DNA of 64,000 nt from Halomonas halmophila (lineage in GTDB: Bacteria; Pseudomonadota; Gammaproteobacteria; Pseudomonadales; Halomonadaceae): the NCBI RefSeq assembly GCF_006540005.1, contig NZ_BJOC01000011.1, positions 62,001-126,000 on the forward strand, given 5' to 3'. The position numbers and the translations under genes are program-made. Numbering within the stretch: position 1 is the first letter of the stretch; the number at the start of each line of letters is the position of its first letter. The notes beneath the pieces are model-generated. The model made no database searches and had not been told where the DNA came from. It saw only the letters and a program-made list of their open reading frames with translations. Of the stretch, positions 35,892 to 44,877 are shown in pieces.

Positions 35892-36737
35892 ATGGAAACC
35901 CCGATACGCGAGATGCTGGCATCCCTGGCACTGGTCCCACTTGGCGAGCCGCGCTCGCTGGGCGGTGGCGACAGCGCCTCGGTGGCCTGGCTGGATACCC
36001 GCCAGGGGCCAGTGATCATCAAGCGCGATGATGCCGAACGTCTGACCGGCGAGGCCGATGGACTGCGGGCGCTGCGCGAATCGGCGACCCGGCTGGTGGT
36101 GCCCGAGGTGCTGGGTGAAGGCGAGGGCTGGCTGATCATGGAGGCGCTGGAGCAGGCAGGTGCCGGGCAGCGTGACGAGGCCGCCCTGGGGGAGGGGCTG
36201 CGCGACCTGCATGCGTCGAGCGGGGCCGCCCATGGCTGGCATCGCGACAATGCCTGCGGCTTGACACCCCAGCCCAACCAACCGCTGATGGACGGGCGTG
36301 CCTTTCAGCGTGAGCGACGCCTGCTGCCGCTGGCGCAGGCCTGTCATGACAGGGGACTGCTGGATGGCAAGCTGAGGGCACGACTGGAAGGCGTGGCCCG
36401 CGATCTGGACACCTGGTTGCCGCCGTCGCCGCCCAGCCTGGTGCATGGCGACCTGTGGTCGGGCAATGTGCTCTTTACCGCGCGCGGCCCGGCGATCATC
36501 GATCCGGCGGTCTATCGGCATTACCCCGAGGTCGATCTGGCCATGCTGACCCTGTTCGGCGCCCCCGGCGCGGCCTTCTTCAGCGCCTACTGGGATGGCC
36601 GCGAGCCGGACGACTGGCCGCGCCGCGAAGCGCTTTTCCAGCTCTACCCCCTGCTCAATCATCTGCTGCTGTTCGGGGGCGCCTATCGCCGCGGTGTGGA
36701 ACGGGCGCTGGCTCGCGTGGAGCAGCCAGCATCCTAG
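35892..36737 (+). CDS. Fructosamine kinase / ketosamine-3-kinase family protein
   Basis: A 281-residue protein of the fructosamine-3-kinase family, which phosphorylates sugars bound to protein lysines and so starts deglycation. It has a protein-kinase-like fold: GGGDSASVAWL (nucleotide loop), VIIKRDDA with the catalytic Lys, LVHGDLWSGNVLF with the catalytic-loop Asp, and AIIDPAVYRHYPEVDLAML, where Asp replaces the DFG Asp. AAGGAG lies before ATG 35892. Bacterial members are widespread; the physiological substrate here is not known. Confidence 0.88.
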   Translation: METPIREMLASLALVPLGEPRSLGGGDSASVAWLDTRQGPVIIKRDDAERLTGEADGLRALRESATRLVVPEVLGEGEGWLIMEALEQAGAGQRDEAALGEGLRDLHASSGAAHGWHRDNACGLTPQPNQPLMDGRAFQRERRLLPLAQACHDRGLLDGKLRARLEGVARDLDTWLPPSPPSLVHGDLWSGNVLFTARGPAIIDPAVYRHYPEVDLAMLTLFGAPGAAFFSAYWDGREPDDWPRREALFQLYPLLNHLLLFGGAYRRGVERALARVEQPAS

Positions 36738-36778
36738 TTCTCGGCATCGAGCATTTCCCGCAGAGCGTCTGCCGCCTG

Positions 36779-37701
36779 TCAACGCGATGACCGGCCGAAG
36801 CGCAGCCAGCGTTTCCACCAGGGCAGGCGCTTGCGGAAGCGGTAGGGCGGTGCGTCGACTTCTTCGGCAGGACGCGTCAGGAATGCCCGGATCGGGTCGA
36901 CCTGACTCGGCCGGTCGAGCATGGGCGCGTGGCCGGCTTCCGGAACCTCGAGACTGACCAGGTCGGGGCGAAGCTGACGCATCTTGTCTATACTCTCGGC
37001 GGCGAGCAGTGTCGATGACTCACCGCGCACCACCATCACCGGGCAGCGCAGTGATTCCCAGACCTGCCACATGTCGCGGGGGTATCGTGGATGAATTGCT
37101 CACCGATGCGCGGATCATAGTGGTGGGTCCAGCTGCCGTCGGGGAGCCGGCGTGCGCTGTTGAGCGCCAGTTGGCGCCAGGCGCTGTCATCATCGATACC
37201 GAAGGCGGCGTAATGCTCGCGCAGCTCGGCCTCCAGTTCACTGAAGCGGGTGAAGCGATGTGGCACGGCAAAGTAGGCACCCAATGTCGCCAGACCCGAG
37301 GCGTCGAGCTCGGGGCCGACGTCATTGAGCACCAGTCGTTCGATGCGCCCCGCCGTAGTGGCATTGGCTGCCAACAGCATGCCCAGCAGCCCGCCCATGG
37401 ACGTTCCCACCCAGTCGACCCGTTCGAGTTCGAAATGATCGAGCAGCGCCTCGGCAATGGTCATGTAATGCGCGTACAGGTAATCATGGGCCGGGTACAG
37501 CGACCAGCTGGAGAGCCCGCGTCCCGGGGTGTCGGGCGCGAGAATTCGCCACTCGGGGCCGAGTTGACGGGCCAGGTCCTCGAAGTCGCCCCCGTGTCGA
37601 GCCAGGCCGTGCCAGGCGACGATGGTCCTGGGGGCCTGCGGATTCCATATGCGCACGGCGATTTCGAGCTCGCGAACCTTGAACAGTGTCAGTGCATCCA
37701 T
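36779..37701 (-). pseudogene. Frameshifted alpha/beta hydrolase
   Basis: Two frames together make one alpha/beta hydrolase. The first (37701 down to about 37075) has the oxyanion HGLARHG and the nucleophile elbow GTSMGG (Ser101). The second (from about 37080 to 36779) has the strand-loop CPVMVVRGESS and the catalytic His in VPEAGHAPML. The break lies in a run of five C on the minus strand (37078-37082). Six C would join them as HDTPRDMWQVW. As written, the first frame ends in unrelated residues without the catalytic His, so it is inactive unless read through. A sequencing error or a slippery tract is possible. Confidence 0.8.
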
Positions 37702-37724
37702 GAGGTGGTGTCCTGGTCAGATTG

Positions 37725-37749
37725 GTCTATGCTGCTATGCAGCATAGAC
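37725..37749. promoter_or_regulatory. Perfect 25-base palindrome between hydrolase and tolC-like gene
   Basis: GTCTATGCTGC (37725-37735) and GCAGCATAGAC (37739-37749) are exact inverse complements with a TAT centre. It lies 24 bases before the disrupted hydrolase start and 128 bases before the outer-membrane efflux gene. It could be an operator for a dimeric regulator or a hairpin in the leader of the hydrolase mRNA. Confidence 0.55.
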
Positions 37750-37819
37750 GATTCGACGGATGCTGACGTCGAAGCGCAAAAAATTCACTTGGCCAGCCTG
37801 CTCAGCGATGGACTCAGGC

Positions 37820-37843
37820 CGGAAACATGCGACAATGTATGTA
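37820..37843. promoter_or_regulatory. Degenerate AcrR-like operator upstream of the tolC-like gene
   Basis: The right half-site TGTATGTA (37836-37843) is perfect, while the left half matches TACATACA at only about four of eight positions. It is supported mainly by its similarity to the strong site at 39356-39379. Confidence 0.35.
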
Positions 37844-37877
37844 TATCACGTCCACGAATCGACAAAGGATCTTGCCG

Positions 37878-39338
37878 ATGATGCCTTCTCGTCCCGTGAA
37901 GCTGGCGAGCCGCGCTGCTCGTCCGGCCCGTAGGACTCTTCTGTCAATGGTAGTTGCCTCCTTGATGGCCAGTCCGGCTTATGCCGCCGACCTGCTGACC
38001 ATCACGCGGGATGCACTGGAAAATAACGCTGAACTTGCCGCAGCGCGTGCCAACACACGTAGTGTGGAGGCGGGTCTGGATGTCCAGCAGGGCGACCTGC
38101 TGCCCCAGGTGAGTGCTTCGGGCGAGGTGGCGCACAACGAGCAGTTCGCGAGCCAGTCGGCCGCTCAAGGTGGCGAGGCCGGCGGTGGCGGTGATGATCG
38201 CTACAACAGCGCCAGTCTGTCGCTGAATGCGACCCAGGCACTCTATGACGCCGTCAACAGCGCTGAAGTCGAACAGGCCAAGCGTCAGATCGATCAGCAG
38301 ACGTATCAATTGGCCGCCACCGAGCAACAGGTGTTGCTTGATGTGGCGACCGCCTATTTCGACATCCTGCGCGCTCACGAAATCCTGGAGGCCCGTCGTG
38401 CGCAGGAACGTGCCATCGGGCGTCAGCTCGAACAGGCTCGCGAGCAGTTTGATGTCGGATTGATCGCGATCACAGAAGTTGAAGAAGCCAAGGCCAGCTA
38501 TGACCAGTCACGAGCCGAGCGCATTGCCGCGGAGAGTGACCTCCAGGTCGCCTTCGAGGCCCTGGAGCGGTTGACCGGTCAGCGTTATGACAGTATCGAG
38601 TCGCTGGGCGACAGCATGTCGGTGACGCCGCCGCAGCCGGCCAAGCGTGATGCCTGGGTCGAGCGAGCCCTGAACAAAAACCCTCAGGTGCTGGCTCAGA
38701 AGGCCGGCGTCGAGGTCGCGCGCAGCGGAGTGGATGTCGCCCAGGCCCAGCGGCTGCCGGTCGTCGAGGCGTTTGCCAATTATCAGTATGCCGACAGTGA
38801 CAACGACACGCTCAATGGCGAGGATTCCACCGCCCAGGTCGGGGTCAATGTCAGCATGCCCTTGTACACCGGCGGGCGCACCAGTGCCTCGATCCGCCAA
38901 GGCACCTACGATCTCGAATCCAGTCAGTACGACTTCGAAGCTCAGCGTCGCGACACTATTCAGCAGGTGCGCTCGCTGTTCACTCAGGTCAGCAACAATG
39001 TGGCTACGGTGGAAGCACGCGCTCAGGCCATCGTCTCCAACCGTAGCGCTCTGGAAGCCACGCGCGCGGGGTATGAGGTCGGCACGCGCAATATCGTCGA
39101 TGTGCTCAATGCCGAACAGAGCCTATATGACGCCATCGCCAACCACGCCGAAGCCCGCTATGACTATGTCATCAACCTGCTGACTCTCCGACAGCAGTCC
39201 GGGACACTCGATGTCGATGCCATCGAGGAAGTCAATAACTGGCTGGATGAGAACCAGAGTGTCACCTTCACTCTGCCGGAAGAAGGGCAATATGAGCAGG
39301 CACTGGACATCGGGGAGCCTCCGCAGCCGGAGACGTGA
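37878..39338 (+). CDS. TolC-family outer-membrane efflux protein
   Basis: The outer-membrane channel of a tripartite efflux pump, 486 residues. The signal peptide has hydrophobic core TLLSMVVASLMA and a cleavage site at AYA-ADLL. The mature protein shows the two TolC repeats with long helices: ALENNAELAAARANTRSVEA and VDVAQAQRLPVVEAFANY. It also has the conserved YEVGTRNIVDVLNAEQSLYDA near the C-terminal end. AAGGATC precedes ATG 37878; ATG 37881 is nearly equivalent. It comes first in the efflux cluster with its own upstream region, and the fusion protein follows after 106 bases. Confidence 0.92.
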   Translation: MMPSRPVKLASRAARPARRTLLSMVVASLMASPAYAADLLTITRDALENNAELAAARANTRSVEAGLDVQQGDLLPQVSASGEVAHNEQFASQSAAQGGEAGGGGDDRYNSASLSLNATQALYDAVNSAEVEQAKRQIDQQTYQLAATEQQVLLDVATAYFDILRAHEILEARRAQERAIGRQLEQAREQFDVGLIAITEVEEAKASYDQSRAERIAAESDLQVAFEALERLTGQRYDSIESLGDSMSVTPPQPAKRDAWVERALNKNPQVLAQKAGVEVARSGVDVAQAQRLPVVEAFANYQYADSDNDTLNGEDSTAQVGVNVSMPLYTGGRTSASIRQGTYDLESSQYDFEAQRRDTIQQVRSLFTQVSNNVATVEARAQAIVSNRSALEATRAGYEVGTRNIVDVLNAEQSLYDAIANHAEARYDYVINLLTLRQQSGTLDVDAIEEVNNWLDENQSVTFTLPEEGQYEQALDIGEPPQPET

Positions 39339-39355
39339 TACCGAACCTGCAACGT

Positions 39356-39379
39356 GACATACAGACGTGGATGTATGTT
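39356..39379. promoter_or_regulatory. Strong AcrR-like operator
   Basis: ACATACA (39357-39363) and TGTATGT (39372-39378) are separated by 8 bases, the same half-sites and spacing as the 24-bp E. coli AcrR operator. It abuts the -35 element of the promoter at 39379, so bound repressor would block it. Confidence 0.7.
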
Positions 39380-39406
39380 TTACATCCGCGCTTTTATATG
39401 TATAGT
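39379..39406 (+). promoter_or_regulatory. Sigma-70-type promoter of the RND pump genes
   Basis: -35 TTTACA (39379-39384), 16-base spacer, -10 TATAGT (39401-39406), with the AcrR-like operator touching the -35. The fusion-protein ATG is at 39445. Confidence 0.65.
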
Positions 39407-39444
39407 CTTGTCGACTTTCGATGTGCTCAACGGGATAGCTAGGC

Positions 39445-40722
39445 ATGAAAACGATGATTCACAGGGCCCGAGGTGGACTCCTGGCACTTGCCTCGGGCCT
39501 GTTGCTGGCAGCCTGCGGTCAGGGCGATGGTAGCGGTCAGCAACAGCAAGCCGCCTCTGGTGAGGCGCCGCCACGTCCCATGCCGGTCATGGAAATGGCC
39601 AGGCAGGACATCCCTCTGGACAAGTCCTACCCCTCCAAGCTGCGCAGTGACGGTGAAGTCACACTGGTTGCCCGCGTGACCGGGGTGCTTGAAGAGCGCA
39701 GGTTCGAGCCGGGAGAGATTGTCGAGCAGGGTGAGAGCCTGTATGCCATCGAACCGGATCTGTACCAGGCGACCGTGGCGCAGCGCAAGGCCGATCTGGA
39801 AAGCGCCAAGGCGGAGTTGGCGCGTGCGCAGAGCGATGCTCGACGCTATGAACAGCTGCTCAGCCAGAACTCGGTGAGTCGTCAGCAGTATGATCAGGCA
39901 CTGGCCGACCGCAATGTAGCGCGAGCCAGCGTGGCCCAGGCCGAAGCGGCGCTGAGCAGTGCCCAGCTCGACCTGAGTTATACTGACGTGACCGCTCCGG
40001 TGAGTGGCCAGATCGGTCTCAGCCAGGTGAACGTTGGCAATCTGGTGAATTCGGGTACGAAACTTGCCACGATTACCCCGCTTGATCCGCTTGAAGCGCG
40101 CTTTCAGATGCCGCAAGCCGCTGCGTCGGCGTTGCGCCAGCAGTTGAAGACCCAGTCAATCGGTGACATCGGTGCCAGCCTGGAGTTGCCCAACAATGGC
40201 GGGACCATGGAGGGTAAGCTCGATTTTCTGGGCGCTCGTGTCAATGAAAGCACCGGCACGGTGCAAGCCGAGGCCAGCTTCGCCAACCCCGATGGCAAGG
40301 TTTTGCCGGGGCAGTTCGCCCGGGTGAGCCTGGAAGGGCTCAAGCGCTTCAACGTGCTGGCGGTACCTGAAATTTCTGTTACTCAGGGCCTGATGGGCCC
40401 GCAGGTGTTCGTTCTCGACGAACAGAATGTGGCACGCTCACGCACCTTACAACTGGGTGAGCTCGCCGGTCCCTGGCAGATCATCCTGGATGGGCTCCAG
40501 CCCGGTGATCGCGTGGTGGTCGGCGATCCAGCCGGCCTGCAGCCGGGCACAGCGATCGAGCCTCAGCCTTTCAATGGTGATGCCGAGGCCCTGATGGACA
40601 AGCTGGTACAGTCGCAAAGTGCCGGTAAGAAGCAGTCGGCTGAAGGTGGTGCTGCCCCTGGTGGGAACCAGGTGGCATCTGGAGAGCAAGGTTCCGCGTC
40701 GGCCGAAGAGGGAGCGGAATGA
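39445..40722 (+). CDS. RND efflux periplasmic adaptor (AcrA-like lipoprotein)
   Basis: A 425-residue membrane-fusion protein linking pump and channel. The lipoprotein signal ends at lipobox LLLAAC. Then come the lipoyl-like halves (GVLEERRFEPGEIVEQGESLYAIEPD and SYTDVTAPVSGQIGLSQVNVGNLV) flanking a coiled-coil hairpin of about residues 100-170 rich in Ala, Gln and Arg. The beta-barrel and membrane-proximal domains follow. The C-terminal about 45 residues are low-complexity, rich in Ser, Ala, Gly and Gln. Overlaps the pump gene by 4 bases. It follows an AcrR-like operator and promoter. Confidence 0.93.
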   Translation: MKTMIHRARGGLLALASGLLLAACGQGDGSGQQQQAASGEAPPRPMPVMEMARQDIPLDKSYPSKLRSDGEVTLVARVTGVLEERRFEPGEIVEQGESLYAIEPDLYQATVAQRKADLESAKAELARAQSDARRYEQLLSQNSVSRQQYDQALADRNVARASVAQAEAALSSAQLDLSYTDVTAPVSGQIGLSQVNVGNLVNSGTKLATITPLDPLEARFQMPQAAASALRQQLKTQSIGDIGASLELPNNGGTMEGKLDFLGARVNESTGTVQAEASFANPDGKVLPGQFARVSLEGLKRFNVLAVPEISVTQGLMGPQVFVLDEQNVARSRTLQLGELAGPWQIILDGLQPGDRVVVGDPAGLQPGTAIEPQPFNGDAEALMDKLVQSQSAGKKQSAEGGAAPGGNQVASGEQGSASAEEGAE

Positions 40723-43700
40723 GTTTCTCCAACTTCTTCATCAAACGACCGATCTTCTCGACAGTACTCGCCATCATCCTGACGATTGTCGGGGTGATGA
40801 GCATGCGAGTGCTGCCCATCGAGCAGTATCCCAGCGTGGTACCGCCGACGGTGTCCGTGCAGGCTTCCTACCCGGGTGCCGATGCCGAGACTGTATCCCA
40901 GACGGTGGCGGCCCCGCTGGCGGAAGCCATCAACGGTGTTGAAGACATGCTTTACATGACGTCGACCAGCTCCAGCCAGGGGTCGATGTCGCTCAATGTG
41001 TCCTTTGCCATTGGTTCCGATGGCGATATCAATACCATCAACGTCAACAACCGGGTGCAGGGCGCCCTGTCTCAGTTGCCCGAAGCAGTGCAGAGCCAGG
41101 GCGTGCAGGTCGAGCTGAGTTCCAGCTCGATCCTCATGCTGGTGTCGTTGATCTCGCCGGATGGCGATTACGGCAAGGTCTGCATGCAGAACTATGCCAC
41201 CCTCAACATTCTGGATGAGCTTCGCCAGGTGAAGGGTGTGGGGTCCGCCGAGGTGTTGGGTGGCGGCGAGTTCGCCATGCGGATATGGATGGACCCGGAC
41301 AAACTGGCCGAATACGACCTGACACCGGCCGAGGTGTCGCAGGCGATTCGCGCCCAGAACACTGCAGTGCCGGCGGGCAGCCTGGCGGCTGCGCCTCAGG
41401 ATGACCCGCGAGCCTACACCTACACGGTGACCGCCGGAGGGCGCCTGACCAGCCCTGATGATTTCCGCGACATCTTCCTGCGTACCAACCCGGATGGCTC
41501 GTCATTGCGTCTCGGAGATGTGGCACGGGTCGAACTCGGGGCGTCCTTCTATGGGGTCGACGCCAAGCTGAACGGCGGCACCATGACGCCGATCATGATT
41601 AATCAGCAGCCCGGCGCCAATGCGTTGGAGACGGCGAAGGGTGTGATCAGCACCATGGAGGAACTGTCCAGCCGCTTCCCGCCGGGACTCGAGTATGTCA
41701 CTCCCTATGACACCACTCAGTTCATCAGCGCCTCGGTTGAGACGGTCTTTCATACCTTCATCGAAGCCTTCCTGATCGTCGCCGTCATTCTGTTCATCTT
41801 CCTGCAGAACTGGCGCTTCACGATCATCGCCATGTCGGTGGTGCCAGTCTCGGTACTGGCGACCTTTGCCGGCTTCTACATGTTCGGCTTTTCCATCAAC
41901 CTGCTGACGTTGTTCGCCATGGTGTTGTCGATCGGCATAGTGGTCGATGACGCCATACTGGTGGTGGAGAACGTCGAGCGGGTGCTCAGTGAAGATGAAG
42001 ACATCACGGTGATGCAAGCGACCATCAGGGCCATGAAGGAGGTCGGTGGTCCGGTCATCGCGACCTCGCTGATCATGGCGGCGGTCTTCGTGCCGGTGGC
42101 CTTCCTGGGCGGTTTCAGTGGCCAGATCTATCAGCAGTTTGCCCTGACGGTGGCGGTCTCGGTCGCCTTCTCGGCACTCATGGCACTGACCTTCACACCG
42201 GCGCTATCGGCAATCTTCATCAAGCATGATCTGCACCGCAAGGAAACTGCCTTCATGCGTGCGGTACGCACCCCCTTGCGCTTGTTCGATCGTCTGTTTG
42301 CCGGTATCACCGCCGTCTATATGTGGGGCGTCAAGGTACTGGTGCGCTTCTGGGGCGTGGCGCTGCTGTTGACGGCCCTGGTCGGTGCCGGCTCCTGGTG
42401 GATGTATCAGAGCACGCCCTCGACGCTGGTGCCTTCCACGGATCAGGGGATCGTGCTGGCCTCGGTACAGCTGCCTGATGCGGCCTCGCTGGAGCGCACC
42501 CAGAACTACATGGCCAAGCTCAGTGATGCCATCGAGGGTGTCGAGTCGGTCAAGTACTCCACTGCGGTGGCAGGCTATGACATGCTGACCAGCACGGTGA
42601 ATACAGCGCGGGGCGTCATCTTCGTCAACATGAAGCCCTGGAGCGAGCGTGACATGGGTGTCGAGGAGCTGATCGGCAAGATCATGAAGTTCGGTGCCCA
42701 GATCCCGGGTGGCTCGGCCATGGCCTTCAATATGCCACCGATCATCGGCTTGTCCACCACGGGCGGGTTTACCGGCTATCTGCAGTCCTATGAAGGTGCC
42801 TCACCCGAAGAAATGTCTCAGGCATCCATGAAGCTCATGGGGGCGGCGGCCAAGCACCCGGCGTTGAAGCAGGTCTTCACGACCTACAGTGCCAATGTGC
42901 CGTCCTACGAGGTTACGCTCGATCGCCAGAAGGCGTTGAGCTATGGCGTGTCCATGGATGCCTTGAATTCGACTCTGGGCACGACGCTGGGCAATGGCTT
43001 CGTCAACTACTTCAGCTATCAGGGACGCAACTTCCAGGTCTACCTGCAGAACGAGGATGAGTTCCGCAAGACGCCGGACGATATCAACAATATCTATGTG
43101 CGTGGCGGTGACGGAGAGCGCATCCCGATCTCCGAATTCGCTTCCATCGAGCGGCAGACAGCGCCTTCGGTAGTCACGCGTTTCGGTGTCTATACTGCGG
43201 CCCAGTTCCAGGGCGGACCGGCGCCAGGGTACAGCTCGAGCCAAGCCATTCAGGCCATGGAGCAACTGGTGAAGGATGTGCTTGGTCCTGGCTGGGGAAT
43301 GGGCTGGACCGGTACGGCCTACCAGGAGAGTCAGGCAGGGAGCGCGGCGACTCTGGCCATCGTGTTTGGGCTCTTGATGGTGTTCCTGATACTGGCAGCG
43401 CAGTACGAGAGCTGGTCGTTACCACTGGCGGTGCTGACGGCGACGCCCTTTGCCTTCCTCGGTGGCATCGGTGGCATCGTGCTGCGGGGGCTCGACACCA
43501 GTGTCTATGTGCAGATCGGCATGCTGGTGGTCGTCGGCCTGGCGGCCAAGAATGCCATCCTGATTGTCGAGTTTGCCGAGTTGCAGCGTCGCGAACAGGG
43601 CAAGTCGATCCGCGAAGCAGCGATCACGGCGGCTGAGCTGCGTTTCCGGCCGATCGTCATGACGTCGCTGGCGTTCATCTTCGGTACCTTGCCGCTGGCC

Positions 43701-43904
43701 CTGGCAACCGGCGCCAGTGCCACCAGCAGCCATCACATCGGTACCACGGTGGCGGTGGGCATGGCCTCGGTGGCCATTCTCGGCAGCCTGTTCGTGCCCA
43801 GCTTCTACGCCATGATCGCGGCCATTACCGACTGGCTGAAGCGCAAGACCGGCAAGGCGGATAGCGGGAATAGTGAGACAGCCGTGCAGCAGGACGCTCA
43901 CTGA
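40719..43904 (+). CDS. RND multidrug efflux transporter, HAE1/AcrB type
   Basis: The inner-membrane proton-driven pump of the tripartite system, 1061 residues (E. coli AcrB 1049). The N-terminus MSFSNFFIKRPIFSTVLAI is the classic HAE1 start. The proton-relay Asp pair is in VLSIGIVVDDAILVVENVERV (TM4) and the relay Lys in VGLAAKNAILIVEFAEL (TM10). Two large periplasmic loops (about residues 30-335 and 560-870) form the drug-binding porter domain. The substrates are probably hydrophobic or amphiphilic compounds, not defined by sequence. A strong terminator follows. Confidence 0.95.
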   Translation: MSFSNFFIKRPIFSTVLAIILTIVGVMSMRVLPIEQYPSVVPPTVSVQASYPGADAETVSQTVAAPLAEAINGVEDMLYMTSTSSSQGSMSLNVSFAIGSDGDINTINVNNRVQGALSQLPEAVQSQGVQVELSSSSILMLVSLISPDGDYGKVCMQNYATLNILDELRQVKGVGSAEVLGGGEFAMRIWMDPDKLAEYDLTPAEVSQAIRAQNTAVPAGSLAAAPQDDPRAYTYTVTAGGRLTSPDDFRDIFLRTNPDGSSLRLGDVARVELGASFYGVDAKLNGGTMTPIMINQQPGANALETAKGVISTMEELSSRFPPGLEYVTPYDTTQFISASVETVFHTFIEAFLIVAVILFIFLQNWRFTIIAMSVVPVSVLATFAGFYMFGFSINLLTLFAMVLSIGIVVDDAILVVENVERVLSEDEDITVMQATIRAMKEVGGPVIATSLIMAAVFVPVAFLGGFSGQIYQQFALTVAVSVAFSALMALTFTPALSAIFIKHDLHRKETAFMRAVRTPLRLFDRLFAGITAVYMWGVKVLVRFWGVALLLTALVGAGSWWMYQSTPSTLVPSTDQGIVLASVQLPDAASLERTQNYMAKLSDAIEGVESVKYSTAVAGYDMLTSTVNTARGVIFVNMKPWSERDMGVEELIGKIMKFGAQIPGGSAMAFNMPPIIGLSTTGGFTGYLQSYEGASPEEMSQASMKLMGAAAKHPALKQVFTTYSANVPSYEVTLDRQKALSYGVSMDALNSTLGTTLGNGFVNYFSYQGRNFQVYLQNEDEFRKTPDDINNIYVRGGDGERIPISEFASIERQTAPSVVTRFGVYTAAQFQGGPAPGYSSSQAIQAMEQLVKDVLGPGWGMGWTGTAYQESQAGSAATLAIVFGLLMVFLILAAQYESWSLPLAVLTATPFAFLGGIGGIVLRGLDTSVYVQIGMLVVVGLAAKNAILIVEFAELQRREQGKSIREAAITAAELRFRPIVMTSLAFIFGTLPLALATGASATSSHHIGTTVAVGMASVAILGSLFVPSFYAMIAAITDWLKRKTGKADSGNSETAVQQDAH

Positions 43905-43930
43905 TCTGACATTTCCCTGATCCGTGGCGG

Positions 43931-43967
43931 ACGGGCATCGCACCTTCGGGGGCGGTGCCCGTTTTTT
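43931..43967 (+). terminator. Rho-independent terminator of the efflux operon
   Basis: ACGGGCA (43931-43937) pairs with TGCCCGT (43956-43962). Inner pairs are closed by a TTCG tetraloop, and six T follow (43962-43967). It lies 27 bases after the pump stop. The remaining gap to 44175 shows no gene. Confidence 0.9.
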
Positions 43968-44175
43968 ATTGAGGGGGCGGCGATAGGGAAGCGCCTGGTC
44001 TCTACAACGAAAGAGGGGGGATGGTCACGGCATTGCATGGTCTATCCTGAAAGGAAAAGAAAGTTTTGCCGGCTAATTAACCGGGCAGTGCTATCGGGCC
44101 GATATCGGGGCGACGTGCAGCGTTTCCCTGCATTCGACCGACATCCCAGGTCACACGACCACAGGAGGACGCGCC

Positions 44176-44877
44176 ATGAACACCGTGATGGAGCTGGCTC
44201 TAAGCTTTCCGCTGATTGTCTTCACGCTACTGCTGGGTTTGCTTGCGCTGTACTGGCTGCTGGTGATGCTGCGCCTGGTGCCCACCGAACTCTTCGAACG
44301 AGACAGCCTCAAGGAGGATCATCTGGCCAGCACCATGGTCACGCTGGGCTTTGCCGGTGTCCCGGTCTCCATGGCTCTGAGCGTACTGACCATCCTCGCC
44401 GGGCTGGTCACGCTGGCTATCGAATGGCTGCTGCTGAGCCGGATCTCGCTGGGACTCTTCCGTGTGCCGGCCGGGGTCGTCGTGCTTTGGGCGGCGTTTG
44501 CCCTGGCATCACCGCTGTCGGCAGCGCTGTGTCGGCGCTTGCATGGCAGGCTGCACCGCCATCCGACGCTTTCGCGTCGCTGCCTGCTTGGCGAGACGGT
44601 ACGTGTGGTCGACGTCACCGAGGACCGAGGCGCTACCGCCGTGCTGGACGATGACGAGCACCGTCAAGTGGTGTTAAAGGGCAAGTCGGGCAATCAGCCA
44701 CGTCCGGGCGATCGGCGAGTCCTGGTCAAGTACCTCGGCGATGTCGGTGCCTACCGGTCGGTGCTGGAGCAGGATTACCTGGACGCCCGCACACGGCTGG
44801 TGAAGCTTCGCCTCGTCGGCCATGAGGGAGCCAGCAGCGAACCCAGGAGCCGCAACGGCTCCTCGAGCTCAGCTTGA
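44176..44877 (+). CDS. YqiJ-like (DUF1449/OB-fold) membrane protein
   Basis: A 233-residue protein with three hydrophobic helices (about 8-32, 55-84 and 93-117), then a soluble domain at about 135-205. That domain reads like an NfeD-type OB fold: LGETVRVVDVTEDRGATAVLDDD and GDRRVLVKYLGDVGAYRSV. This architecture matches the YqiJ family, usually encoded next to a flotillin-like YqiK. No flotillin gene is present in this window. The C-terminal tail is rich in Ser, Arg and Gly. The last 9 bases overlap the end of the convergent TetR gene. Confidence 0.65.
   Translation: MNTVMELALSFPLIVFTLLLGLLALYWLLVMLRLVPTELFERDSLKEDHLASTMVTLGFAGVPVSMALSVLTILAGLVTLAIEWLLLSRISLGLFRVPAGVVVLWAAFALASPLSAALCRRLHGRLHRHPTLSRRCLLGETVRVVDVTEDRGATAVLDDDEHRQVVLKGKSGNQPRPGDRRVLVKYLGDVGAYRSVLEQDYLDARTRLVKLRLVGHEGASSEPRSRNGSSSSA

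Noticed and set aside
37009..37881. Open frame of 290 codons on the plus strand across the broken hydrolase
   Set aside because: It is antisense to the hydrolase and runs into the tolC-like gene's leader; no family features.
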